In this document: in pieces, positions 7,824 to 16,378 of the stretch
Layout: each line of letters begins with the position of its first letter
Numbering within the stretch: position 1 is the stretch's first letter
Source: Haloferax sulfurifontis ATCC BAA-897
GTDB taxonomy: Archaea > Halobacteriota > Halobacteria > Halobacteriales > Haloferacaceae
Assembly (NCBI RefSeq): GCF_000337835.1
Contig: NZ_AOLM01000006.1
Location: forward strand, 1 to 63,539
DNA: 63,539 nucleotides
Direction: 5' to 3'
The notes under the pieces: generated by a model
What the model was told of the DNA's origin: nothing
Seen by the model: only the letters and a program-made list of their open reading frames with translations
The model's database searches: none
Made by a program: the position numbers and the translations under genes

Positions 7824-8243
7824 ATGTCAAAATCAATTACAAAACATCTCGTTGTCCCGGTTGCAAACGAAGAGGACGCACGTGAAACTGCACGAGTACT
7901 TGATAGCTATGAATATGGACAGGTAACTGTCGTTCACGTCATCGAGAAGGGAGGGGGAGTACCAGACAAGTTACCCCTCGAACAAGCAGAACTGCGGGCT
8001 TCGGACGTATTTGGGGCGTTTCGTGGATTCATTCCGGAGGCCGACACGGAAACTGCATACAGCAGAGATGTCGTTGCTGCGATCATCGACGTCGCAGCCG
8101 ATGTGGATGCGAGTGCTATCGCATTTCACCCGCGGGGAGGGAGCCGTCTCGTTCAGTTCTTATCGGGTGATACAGCGCTCAAGCTAATCACAGATGCAGA
8201 CCGTCCGGTCATTTCGCTCCCAGAACAGACTGAAAATAAATGA
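7824..8243 (+). CDS. Universal stress protein (UspA) family
   Basis: A 139-aa single-domain Usp fold: 'HLVVPVANEEDARETA', 'VTVVHVIEKGG' and the C-terminal 'ADVDASAIAFHPRGGSRL...RPVISLP'. Usp proteins are cytoplasmic alpha/beta nucleotide-binding proteins that often modulate transporters. The canonical ATP-binding G2xG9xG(S/T) signature is only partly kept here, so ATP binding is uncertain. It sits 2 nt after the zinc-ribbon gene and 61 nt before an APC permease that itself carries two Usp domains, which points to regulation of that permease. Confidence 0.85.
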   Translation: MSKSITKHLVVPVANEEDARETARVLDSYEYGQVTVVHVIEKGGGVPDKLPLEQAELRASDVFGAFRGFIPEADTETAYSRDVVAAIIDVAADVDASAIAFHPRGGSRLVQFLSGDTALKLITDADRPVISLPEQTENK

Positions 8244-8304
8244 ATGCTTCCATGGTGCAAAAATGTGCAACACGGAATAACGCACACGGCGGGGGAGGTT
8301 TCCT

Positions 8305-10581
8305 ATGAGTGAGGCTGAACAGGAGCTCGCCCGCGACCTCGGCTTCCTCGAGGCGTACACCATCGGGTTGGGGACGATGATCGGTGCCGGGATTTTCGTC
8401 CTCCCAAGTATCGCTGCTGAGCAGGCAGGCCCCGCAAGTATGCTCTCGTTTTTCGCTGGGGGTCTGGTTTCGTTGTTGGCAGCTCTTTCTCTCTCGGAAC
8501 TCGCAACCGGGATGCCAAAAGCTGGTGGTAGTTACTACTACGTCAACCGCGCGCTGGGATCGTTCTTCGGGAGTATCGTCGGCTGGGGGATGTGGGCTGG
8601 ACTGACGTTTGCGTCGGCCTTCTACATGATCGGCTTCGGTCAGTATCTGCTTCCGGGGCTTGGACAGTATATTGGGTTCCTTGCCGGATGGGGAGACGTT
8701 GGCATCTCTATCGCGGCACTCGTGATGGCAGCCTTGTTGACTGCAGTCAACTACTATGGGGTCAAAGAAACCGGTGCGCTCCAGAACGTCATCGTCCTCA
8801 CACTTGTTGGACTTATCATCGTGTTCCTCGGGTTAGGTATCCTTAGTGGTCCGACTCTTGGTGAATTTAATCCAAACGGTTGGCCGGCCGTTGCAGCGAC
8901 GATTGGGACAGTTTACGTCTCGTTCATCGGTTTTGAGGTCATTGCAACCAGTGCCGAGGAGATCAAGAATCCGAGTCGAAATCTCCCGCTCGCAATGATA
9001 GCGGCTGTAGTGACCCCGACGCTGATGTACGTTGGGGTAATGTTCGTCTCCACGGGGACACTCTCGATCGAGGCCCTTGCTGGCTCACAGATCCCGGTTG
9101 CTGACGTGGCAACCGAATTCATGGGTTCAATCGGTGCGCTAGTGATGATTGTCGGTGCTGTCCTTGCGACTGTCTCGAGTGCGAATGCGAGTATTCTCTC
9201 GGCCGCCCGAGTTAATTTCGCGATGGGCCGAGACCGAATTCTCGTCAACTGGCTCAACGAGGTTCATAACCGGTTTAGAACGCCGTACCGGGCGATTACA
9301 GTCACGGGAATTATTACACTCGTGTTGATCGCGATCGGTGTCGGAATTGGGACCCTCGCAGAGGTGGCCAGCTTCATGTATCTCGTGACGTACGCTCTCG
9401 TTCACGTTGCTGTCGTCGTATTACGTCGCGCGGACCCTGAGGCGTACGAGCCATCTTTCAAAATCCCAAGCGTCCTGTACCCTATCGTGCCCGTCTTGGG
9501 GTTCGCCGCTTGCCTCGTGATTCTCGTCCAGATGAGTTTCATTGTTCAGGCGATTGGCGGCGTGATCGTCGTCTTCGGTATGCTCTGGTACCTCTTTTAC
9601 GCACGGGACCGAGCACTCAGCGAAAGTCTTGTTGGGGAAGCAATTGCTCCCGAACCGACTGCGATGGTGAACGGTGAGGGACGATATCGTGTCGTTGTCC
9701 CGGTTGCGAATCCGAAGACCGAGCGTGACCTGCTGCGAATGGCTGCGGCGAGTGCACATGCTCATGAAAGTGAACACGCTGAGGTAATCGCGGTAAACGT
9801 CATCGAAGTCCCACGCCAAACCTCACTTTCTCAGGACCTCACCTTCGAGGAAGAACGAGTCGACCGCCAACGAGAACTACTGGACTCTGCTCGGGACATC
9901 GCCGCTGACCTCGATATCGGACTCAGGACTCGTGCGATTGTCGGCCGTAATGCTGGGTCTGTCATACTTGACGTCATCGAAGAGGAAAATGCTGATCACG
10001 TCCTGCTTGGTTGGCAAGGTACCCGAAGCAGGCGTGAACACGTCCTCGGGTCGACGATTGACCCCGTTATTGGACGCGCACCATGTGACGCAACGCTCGT
10101 GAAACTCGGTCCGGAAGATGGTCGCGGTGAGGGAGATATCATGGTACTTGCTGGTGAGGGCCCCCACGCACCGGTTGCTGCCCAACGTGCTGCTGAATTC
10201 GTTGCTGCGGCTGATGAGGCATCCCTGACGCTCCTCAACGTGCAGTCCCCAGAGAGCGATAGTGACGAAGAACTCTCGCCGACCGAACGTGGTGAAGCAG
10301 TAATCTCCGAGTTAGCTGAACGCGCCGGAATCGAATACATGTCTTACGATGCGAAGGTGTCTGTGGCCGAGAATACTGAGCAAGCCATCATTGAAGCTGC
10401 TCAAGATTACGATACGGTTTGTGTCGGTGCGACGCGGGCGGGGACGATTTCACAGGCAGTATTCGGATCACTCCCAGAGAAAATCGGTGCAGAACTAGCT
10501 CAAACAGTCGTGATGGCACGTGGAGAAGAAGAATCGCCTATGTCAATTCGTGAAGCCCTGATGCGGAGACTGGAGGTCTAA
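8305..10581 (+). CDS. APC-family amino-acid permease with two C-terminal Usp domains
   Basis: A 758-aa protein. Residues about 10-440 form an APC permease with about 12 helices. The substrate-site loop of helix 1 is visible ('YTIGLGTMIGAGIFVLP'), as is 'PKAGGSYYYVNRALG'. Two Usp domains follow at about 450-605 and 610-745 ('YRVVVPVANPKTERDL'; 'IMVLAGEGPHAPVAAQRAAE'). The permease should import amino acids or similar solutes with a cation, and the Usp domains probably sense nucleotide or stress state on the cytoplasmic side. The stop is 5 nt before the trkA-like gene. Fusions of this type are known in archaea; the substrate is unknown. Confidence 0.9.
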   Translation: MSEAEQELARDLGFLEAYTIGLGTMIGAGIFVLPSIAAEQAGPASMLSFFAGGLVSLLAALSLSELATGMPKAGGSYYYVNRALGSFFGSIVGWGMWAGLTFASAFYMIGFGQYLLPGLGQYIGFLAGWGDVGISIAALVMAALLTAVNYYGVKETGALQNVIVLTLVGLIIVFLGLGILSGPTLGEFNPNGWPAVAATIGTVYVSFIGFEVIATSAEEIKNPSRNLPLAMIAAVVTPTLMYVGVMFVSTGTLSIEALAGSQIPVADVATEFMGSIGALVMIVGAVLATVSSANASILSAARVNFAMGRDRILVNWLNEVHNRFRTPYRAITVTGIITLVLIAIGVGIGTLAEVASFMYLVTYALVHVAVVVLRRADPEAYEPSFKIPSVLYPIVPVLGFAACLVILVQMSFIVQAIGGVIVVFGMLWYLFYARDRALSESLVGEAIAPEPTAMVNGEGRYRVVVPVANPKTERDLLRMAAASAHAHESEHAEVIAVNVIEVPRQTSLSQDLTFEEERVDRQRELLDSARDIAADLDIGLRTRAIVGRNAGSVILDVIEEENADHVLLGWQGTRSRREHVLGSTIDPVIGRAPCDATLVKLGPEDGRGEGDIMVLAGEGPHAPVAAQRAAEFVAAADEASLTLLNVQSPESDSDEELSPTERGEAVISELAERAGIEYMSYDAKVSVAENTEQAIIEAAQDYDTVCVGATRAGTISQAVFGSLPEKIGAELAQTVVMARGEEESPMSIREALMRRLEV

Positions 10582-10586
10582 CCAAT

Positions 10587-11276
10587 ATGTACATTATCAT
10601 CATCGGCGCTGGCGATATCGGAACACCACTTATCGACATTGCAACGCAGTCAGGCAACGAGGTTGTTGTCATTGAACGTGACGAGGGACGTGCGAATCAA
10701 GCTGCTAACCAGTTTGATTGTTTGGTACTGCACGCCGACGCCACGACGAAAGATACGCTGATAGACGCTGGTGCTGAACGGGCCGATGCGCTCATTTCGA
10801 CGACAGACCAGGACGCAACGAATGTAATGACGTGTCTTCTCGCAAAAGAGTTCAAAATCCCAGCGATACTGTCAGTCGTCCACAATCCGGAGCACATGGG
10901 GTTATTCGAACAGATTGGCGTGAACACAATGGAGAACCCCCAACAGTTGATCGCCGACTACCTCTATCGAGCTGTAGCACGTCCAGCAATCGTTGACTAC
11001 ATGCGGATCGGTGAGGAAGCTGAAGTCTTCGAGATAACAGTCACAGACGGGGCACCAGTCGCAGGAAAAACACTCCAAGAAGCCGCCCAAGCAGGGCTCC
11101 TGACCGATGAAATGCTCGTTGTCGCGATCGAGCGTGACGAGAACGAACACCCCATCACGCCTCGTGGGAATACAGTCATCAAAGTGGGAGACCTGTTGAC
11201 CGTCTATTCTGGAGTTGGCGCTGACCCTGAAATCACTGACATCTTCGGCCACTATGAAGACCATGCTGATTTCTAA
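10587..11276 (+). CDS. trkA: TrkA family K+ transport regulatory subunit
   Basis: A 229-aa cytoplasmic KTN/RCK protein. Residues 1-120 form a Rossmann domain with GAGDIG at the nucleotide loop and an acidic residue after the second strand ('VVVIERDEG'), typical of NAD(H) or adenosine-nucleotide binding. Residues about 140-222 form RCK_C. It assembles as a ring on TrkH and gates K+ flow. It lies 5 nt downstream of the APC-Usp gene and 37 nt upstream of trkH. Single KTN-RCK length is usual for archaeal TrkA, half the length of the duplicated E. coli protein. Confidence 0.92.
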   Translation: MYIIIIGAGDIGTPLIDIATQSGNEVVVIERDEGRANQAANQFDCLVLHADATTKDTLIDAGAERADALISTTDQDATNVMTCLLAKEFKIPAILSVVHNPEHMGLFEQIGVNTMENPQQLIADYLYRAVARPAIVDYMRIGEEAEVFEITVTDGAPVAGKTLQEAAQAGLLTDEMLVVAIERDENEHPITPRGNTVIKVGDLLTVYSGVGADPEITDIFGHYEDHADF

Positions 11277-11313
11277 CACATCGTCTGTCTTGCTAAGGAG
11301 AGATCGATAAGCT

Positions 11314-12861
11314 ATGAACAGGTCCGTTGCAACAGTCGGACGAGACCTCGGGCGTATCTTGGAAGCACTCGGTGGGCTGATGTGCGTCTCGCTTGTCGTT
11401 CCGGTCGTCTGGAGAGAGTATTATGCACTTCCCGCACTCCTCATCTCGGCAGCGATTCCATTGGTGGCCGGTCATATCTTGTATCAAACATTCAGAGAAG
11501 CTGATGCTCCCAGTCGGCTCCACGGAATGATTGTTGCTGCATTGGGTTGGGCTTCGGTAGGCGTCTTCGGCTCGCTCCCATTTCTCCTGATTGCGTGGAG
11601 TGTTCAGCTCGGTATCCCAGGCTTTGGCCCCGCTCAAACAGCGACACTTGCAGCGTTTACTGACCCACTTAATGCCATTTTCGAGAGCATGAGTGGATTC
11701 ACCGGGACTGGTCTCACCATGACAGACAATGAAGAGGTACTGCCACGCACACTTCAGTGGTGGCGAACCTTCACCGAATGGGTCGGCGGCGTCGGTGTTA
11801 TCGTTTTGACGACGGCGATTCTTTCGCGCCCTGGCAGCGGGTCGCTGACACTATATGAAAGCGAGGCTCGTTCCGAGAAGATTCACCCGAGCATCGTTTC
11901 GACCGTCCGGACCATCTGGTGGATTTTCATCTTATTCACGTTTGTCTCCATTCTCGCACTGTGGTTGGCTGGAATGCCGATTTGGGGTGCGATCAATCAC
12001 GCGATGACCGGCCTCGCGACTGGTGGCTTCTCAATTACCGACAACTCGATTGCGACCTACGACAGCGTCGCGATCGATTTCGTATTGATTCCGATTATGC
12101 TGCTGGGAAGCATCGCGTTCCCGGTCCATTACCTTATCCTTCAGGGGGACCTTCGGAATTTCTACACCGACCTCCAGACTCGGTGGGTGTTCGGCTACAT
12201 GGGTCTCGGATCTGCCCTCCTGTGGGGCTTCCTGTACTTCGGAGGACCGTATCAGACGCCATTTGCTGCCCTACGATACGGTCTGTTTCAGTTCGTCTCG
12301 GCGGCTACTTGTACCGGGTTTCAGACCGCTGTAGATTCGACCAACGTCGCCCTCGGGCGGTGGCCGTCGTACGCTCAACTCACAGTCACGTTTGGGATGT
12401 TCGTCGGGGGTGCAGCAGGATCTACCGCAGGAGGTATCAAGCTTATTCGCGGATTGACACTCTCGAAAGGAATCCGGTATTACATCGCGGATGTCTTTTA
12501 TCCCGAAACTGCGGTCCGGCGACTGAACATCAATGGACGACGACTGAATGAAGAAGAGGCCAGTCGGGAATTCATGGAGGCGGCTATTATTGTCGTTCTC
12601 TGGATTACGTTCCTTGTTGTCGGTACCTTCGTCTTGCTACTCACGCTTCCACCTGCAGAGTACTCGCTCGCTAATGTCGTGTTTGAGGTTGCTAGCGCAC
12701 AGGGGAACGTAGGACTCTCATCGGGAATTACGGGACCTGAGTCGCTTCCCACAATTGGAAAAGTCACATTCCTCTTCAATATGTGGATCGGGCGGCTCGA
12801 AATCATTCCAGTTCTCGTGATGCTCCGAAGTATCTTCCAACGTGGAGGCATGTATTCATGA
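11314..12861 (+). CDS. trkH: TrkH family K+ uptake channel subunit
   Basis: A 515-aa membrane protein with four M1-P-M2 repeats. All four pore-loop signatures are visible: 'GFTGTGLTM', 'GLATGGFSI', 'TCTGFQTA' and 'GSTAGGIK'. The glycines form the K+ selectivity filter. It should mediate K+ uptake, essential for the salt-in strategy of haloarchaea, under control of the TrkA subunit encoded just upstream. Its stop codon overlaps the start of a 67-aa membrane protein by 4 nt (ATGA), so that small protein is translationally coupled and may be an accessory subunit. Confidence 0.95.
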   Translation: MNRSVATVGRDLGRILEALGGLMCVSLVVPVVWREYYALPALLISAAIPLVAGHILYQTFREADAPSRLHGMIVAALGWASVGVFGSLPFLLIAWSVQLGIPGFGPAQTATLAAFTDPLNAIFESMSGFTGTGLTMTDNEEVLPRTLQWWRTFTEWVGGVGVIVLTTAILSRPGSGSLTLYESEARSEKIHPSIVSTVRTIWWIFILFTFVSILALWLAGMPIWGAINHAMTGLATGGFSITDNSIATYDSVAIDFVLIPIMLLGSIAFPVHYLILQGDLRNFYTDLQTRWVFGYMGLGSALLWGFLYFGGPYQTPFAALRYGLFQFVSAATCTGFQTAVDSTNVALGRWPSYAQLTVTFGMFVGGAAGSTAGGIKLIRGLTLSKGIRYYIADVFYPETAVRRLNINGRRLNEEEASREFMEAAIIVVLWITFLVVGTFVLLLTLPPAEYSLANVVFEVASAQGNVGLSSGITGPESLPTIGKVTFLFNMWIGRLEIIPVLVMLRSIFQRGGMYS

Positions 12862-13061
12862 AATTGGGTGAGCTCCCATTCATTTCCTACGTGTTTGAGG
12901 CCGGTGCGGATAACCGAATCTTTGACTCGTTACTGCTCCTTGGGCCACTCGTTATCGGGTTGGTCGTCATCCTCGGTCGGTCATTCATAACTGAGAGCAT
13001 TGCCGTCGCGTATATTGCCGTGTTCGTGGCGTATGTTTTGTATCAGGGGACCCGGGGGTGA
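12858..13061 (+). CDS. 67-aa membrane protein coupled to trkH
   Basis: Starts at an ATG inside the trkH stop (ATGA overlap). The product has two predicted membrane helices (about 24-41 and 46-63) separated by a short polar turn with 'RSFITES'. I recognise no family. Strict coupling to trkH suggests an accessory subunit or assembly factor of the K+ transporter; that is inference from position only. Two more unrecognised membrane proteins follow before the Na+/H+ antiporter gene. Confidence 0.7.
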   Translation: MKLGELPFISYVFEAGADNRIFDSLLLLGPLVIGLVVILGRSFITESIAVAYIAVFVAYVLYQGTRG

Positions 13062-13080
13062 CGACCCTACAAAACAACAA

Positions 13081-13491
13081 ATGGACAGTGAAATCCCCCC
13101 GCGTTCAACCCGTGCTCGTATTGTTGGAGTCCTTGAGTGGTGGCTACGGTGGTCGGCTATCTGGGGCTCCCGTGGAATGCTCGTCAGCACTACTCTCTTT
13201 ATTGGCTATGTCGGGATTGGTTGGGGTCTTACAGTAGTCAAGAGCACATGGGCCCCACCAAATTTTCTCTCGGTGACGAGAGATCCAGGGTTCTATCTGA
13301 CAGGTACTCTCGTATCCTTGTTCGTCGTGCAAGCGACGGTGTCGCTCATTTTATATCATTTTCTCACCGGTTTCGAAGACGACCGGTCGCAATTCGTCGT
13401 CTTAATGAGCTACGTCGGGCTCGGATCTGGAGCGACTGCATTACGGTTTCTTCTCCCGCCCAGTCTTGCGTTTCTGCTGAACTCGTTCTGA
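13081..13491 (+). CDS. Hypothetical membrane protein
   Basis: A 136-aa protein with three to four predicted helices (about 34-54, 71-92, 98-120) and a basic, Trp-rich N-terminal segment ('VLEWWLRWSAIWGSRG'). The ATG at 13081 was chosen because the upstream in-frame extension overlaps the preceding gene. It is 19 nt after the trkH-coupled small protein and in the same orientation, so probably in the same transcript. No family recognised. It resembles other small haloarchaeal membrane proteins found beside ion transporters. Confidence 0.65.
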   Translation: MDSEIPPRSTRARIVGVLEWWLRWSAIWGSRGMLVSTTLFIGYVGIGWGLTVVKSTWAPPNFLSVTRDPGFYLTGTLVSLFVVQATVSLILYHFLTGFEDDRSQFVVLMSYVGLGSGATALRFLLPPSLAFLLNSF

Positions 13492-13533
13492 CCCGACAAT
13501 CATGTTTTACACACGGCACCTAATATTTCAATA

Positions 13534-13740
13534 ATGAGCAAATCTACGCAGCAAATTGAGCCAACCCATCGATGGATACGGCCCATCATGCTGGCAGGAC
13601 TGGTCTGTATTCTGATTGGGGTAGCCATCCTTTCTTTCGCACAGAATCACACGGTACTGACCGATGTTGGAAATCTCATCGGATATCTGGGGTTAGCTCT
13701 GTTTTTGCTCACATTTCTGGTTCGTATCTCCATTGAGTGA
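13534..13740 (+). CDS. 68-aa two-helix membrane protein
   Basis: A short polar N-terminus (about 15 aa) is followed by two membrane helices (about 18-36 and 47-65), ending 'LVRISIE'. No family recognised. It sits 42 nt after the preceding membrane-protein gene. A TAATATTTCAATA stretch just before the ATG could serve as a promoter. Co-directional with the K+ transport genes. Confidence 0.65.
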   Translation: MSKSTQQIEPTHRWIRPIMLAGLVCILIGVAILSFAQNHTVLTDVGNLIGYLGLALFLLTFLVRISIE

Positions 13741-13857
13741 TCTCCAATCCAGGTCAGTATCACTTTGAATGGAGAAACTCCGCTTGCGATCGGCTCGTTG
13801 CCAGAGTCCCCTTTTATTTAACCCTCCCATCAGTAACGTCGACTTGGTGTTTGAATC

Positions 13858-15723
13858 GTGACTGCTGGGTCTGGGATCATTCCACTTGTAGTAATCATCC
13901 TTGGGCTCGGTGTCGTTGCTCAGATGTTAGCCGATCGGCTCTCGATACCGAGTGTTCTCTTCTTGATCCTCGCAGGCATTGCTGTTGGGCCTGAGGGTCT
14001 GAACCTAGTGGGTCTTGACTCGTTCGGTGGCCCAGAACCGCTCTCCGGTATCGTCGGCATATCAGTCGCGATTATCGTCTTCGAAGGCGCATTTCATCTC
14101 AAAATTGACAAACTCCAGCAAGCCCCACGTGAAGCGTTCCGACTGGTTACAATCGGCGCGCTTTTCACGTTTGTCGCTACGGCTACTGTCGTTCGATTCG
14201 CCTTAGGTGTACCATGGTCGCTCTCGTTTCTTGTCGGCGCGCTCCTTATTGCAACTGGACCAACGGTAATCACACCCATCTTAAACGTAATCTCAGTTCG
14301 CGACCAAGTCGGAGCAGCTCTCGAAACGGAAGGAATTGTGAACGACGTGACGGCCGCGATTCTCGCCGTTGTCATCTTTGACCTTGCTGTACTGGGTGAC
14401 ACGGGACTTACGGCCCTCCTTGAGTCGTTCGTTGCTCGACTCGGAGTTGGCGTTCTAGTAGGGGGAGTCACAGCCGCAGTCATCTGGTATCTCCTCAAAC
14501 ATCTCGATTTGACGCCCTCGAATGCCGTACAGAATGCGCGGCTGGTCGTCCTCATCGGTGCAATTGCAACGTATGGTCTCGCAGAAGCAATCGCACCGGA
14601 AGCTGGAATCGCGGCTGTCGCCGCTGCAGGCCTCATTCTTGGGAATTCAGACCTTCCGCACGAAGACGAAATCGAGGCATTCAAAGGAGATATCACACTG
14701 ATTGTCCTCTCTTTCGTGTTTATCTCACTCGCGACGTTGTTATCCTTCAGCGAACTCGTTTCGCTCGGGCTGGGTGGGATACTCGTCGTCGTGGCTGTGA
14801 CCCTCGTGATTCGCCCTATTGCCGTGTTGTTCTGTACCTATGGAGAGCGATTCACGTTTCGCGAGCAGTTGTTCATGAGCGCTGTTGGCCCCCGCGGAAT
14901 TATTCCAGCCAGCGTTGCGACACTATTTGCACTCGAACTTCGCTCGACGAGTCCAGAGCAGGCCACTGTTCTCGTTGGGTCGGTATTTTTAGTTATACTC
15001 ATGACAGTCGTTTTCGAGGGTGGTTTTGCTCGCCACATCGCACAAGCACTCAACGTACTTCCCATGCGTGTAATCATTGTTGGCGGAGGGCGCGTCGGTC
15101 GCGGCCTCGCCGAACGACTGGAGGATCGAGGTGAAAACGTCGTCATCGTCGATAAGGAAGAAGATGCCGTGGAAACAGCACGCAATGCAGGATTCAGTGC
15201 TCATCAGGGCGATGGGACTGACACTAGCGTACTCAAAGCAGCGGGAATCGAGAATGCCAAGATTGTGGCCGCGGCCACAGCAAACGATGACGCGAACCTC
15301 CTCATTGCACAGCTTACGAACACGAACTACGATGTCGAAACGGTGATCGCTCGAGTAAACACACCGGGCAACGTGGAAGCGTTTGAGGAACTGGGAGTCC
15401 GAGCGATCTCGGCGAACGACGCGATCGCTCACGAGATGGACAACGCCATCGAGCGCCCTGCACTGTCGGAGTGGATGACAGAACTCGGCCGTTCCGGTGA
15501 CGTACAGGAAATTGAGGTCACATCAGATCGATTAGTAGGGAAGTCCATCAAGGAGCTCGATGAATACCTTCCAGATGGAGTGCTAATTGCGCTCGTCAGC
15601 CGGAGCGGTAATTCTCAAATCCCCACTCCCGAGTTAACGCTCCAACGTGGGGACCATCTCACATTCGTTGGCCGTCGCGACGCAGTCCATGCTGCAATCG
15701 AGCGGTGTCATCCTAATCCGTGA
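13858..15723 (+). CDS. Na+/H+ (CPA1-type) antiporter with C-terminal TrkA-N and TrkA-C domains
   Basis: A 621-aa protein. Residues 1-395 form a 12-13-helix cation/proton antiporter. The motifs 'LIATGPTVITPIL' and 'EGIVNDVTAAIL' match CPA1/NhaP-type pore helices, the ND pair being the ion-binding site. Residues about 403-520 are a TrkA-N Rossmann domain (GGGRVGRGL), and about 535-620 an RCK_C domain. Cytoplasmic ligand binding should gate ion exchange. The start is a GTG at 13858. Together with TrkAH and the exchanger at 3.9 kb it balances K+ and Na+. Na+ rather than K+ as the driven ion is inferred. Confidence 0.9.
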   Translation: MTAGSGIIPLVVIILGLGVVAQMLADRLSIPSVLFLILAGIAVGPEGLNLVGLDSFGGPEPLSGIVGISVAIIVFEGAFHLKIDKLQQAPREAFRLVTIGALFTFVATATVVRFALGVPWSLSFLVGALLIATGPTVITPILNVISVRDQVGAALETEGIVNDVTAAILAVVIFDLAVLGDTGLTALLESFVARLGVGVLVGGVTAAVIWYLLKHLDLTPSNAVQNARLVVLIGAIATYGLAEAIAPEAGIAAVAAAGLILGNSDLPHEDEIEAFKGDITLIVLSFVFISLATLLSFSELVSLGLGGILVVVAVTLVIRPIAVLFCTYGERFTFREQLFMSAVGPRGIIPASVATLFALELRSTSPEQATVLVGSVFLVILMTVVFEGGFARHIAQALNVLPMRVIIVGGGRVGRGLAERLEDRGENVVIVDKEEDAVETARNAGFSAHQGDGTDTSVLKAAGIENAKIVAAATANDDANLLIAQLTNTNYDVETVIARVNTPGNVEAFEELGVRAISANDAIAHEMDNAIERPALSEWMTELGRSGDVQEIEVTSDRLVGKSIKELDEYLPDGVLIALVSRSGNSQIPTPELTLQRGDHLTFVGRRDAVHAAIERCHPNP

Positions 15724-15813
15724 CTAAAGCTGACGTGACGGCAGGGCTGTAACCGACTTCCCTGATCAAGTCTACCGACTGGTTACGAGCGGCGATTTTT
15801 AAGCCAACAGCTC

Positions 15814-15922
15814 TGTTGAATCCTTCAGCGTTGACATTGAGGTGAGGCGGTCTTTCCACAGGTTTCTACGGATTTGGGAACTCGGTCTTCAGTAGATCGC
15901 CAGACTTCGAGAGGGTTCAACA
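15814..15922. repeat. MITE-like segment with 10-bp terminal inverted repeats
   Basis: TGTTGAATCC at the left and GGGTTCAACA at the right form inverted repeats with one mismatch around a 109-bp segment. It is a possible trace of an insertion sequence. No transposase coding is evident. It lies in the 256-bp gap between the antiporter gene and the PadR gene. Confidence 0.3.
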
Positions 15923-15979
15923 AAGTCTGAACAATGATTTGGCGCTGGCTCTACTCACGGACTCGTCTCGTCGTAGCAG

Positions 15980-16264
15980 TCAGGTTGTGATCTCGCTGGT
16001 ATACTGCTGTTCCCAGTCGTCGCGGGCTTCGATTTCCCGGCGACCGCGAGCGGTGATCGCGTAGACGTTCGTTCGGCGGTCCTTTTCGCCTTTGTCGAGG
16101 AGGCCTTTCTCGACGAGCGTATCGAGGTTGGGATACAGCCGGCCGTGGTGGATCTCGGTCTCGTAGTAGTCCTCGAGTTGGTCTTTGATTGCAAGCCCGT
16201 GTGGCTCGTCCAAGCCGGCGGTGACGTACAGCAGGTCGCGTTGGAACCCGGTCAAATCGTACAT
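15980..16264 (-). CDS. PadR family transcriptional regulator
   Basis: A 94-aa winged-helix protein with the PadR core: 'FQRDLLYVTAGLDEPHGLAI', then a recognition region with 'HHGRLYPNLDTLVEKGLLDK', and a wing 'RRTNVYAITARGRREIEARD'. The HGRLYPNLDxL signature is diagnostic. It is a short haloarchaeal PadR without the C-terminal dimerisation domain of longer members. It is divergent from the double zinc-ribbon gene, with about 115 nt between, so it may regulate that gene or itself. Ligand unknown. Confidence 0.88.
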   Translation of the reverse strand: MYDLTGFQRDLLYVTAGLDEPHGLAIKDQLEDYYETEIHHGRLYPNLDTLVEKGLLDKGEKDRRTNVYAITARGRREIEARDDWEQQYTSEITT

Positions 16265-16348
16265 TTTGCTGCCCGCAGCTAGTCTGAGAATACATATACG
16301 TTTGTTGGCCTCCAGTCGGGTTTCAGAGTGGCCTCGCTGGACGAACGT

Positions 16349-16356
16349 TTATATTG
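16349..16356 (+). promoter_or_regulatory. TATA box of the zinc-ribbon gene
   Basis: TTTATATT lies with its centre about 26 nt upstream of the ATG at 16379, the archaeal TATA-to-start distance for a leaderless transcript. It supports 16379 rather than the in-frame GTG at 16328 as the start codon. Confidence 0.5.
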
Positions 16357-16378
16357 GAAGGTACAGCCACGACGCGGT

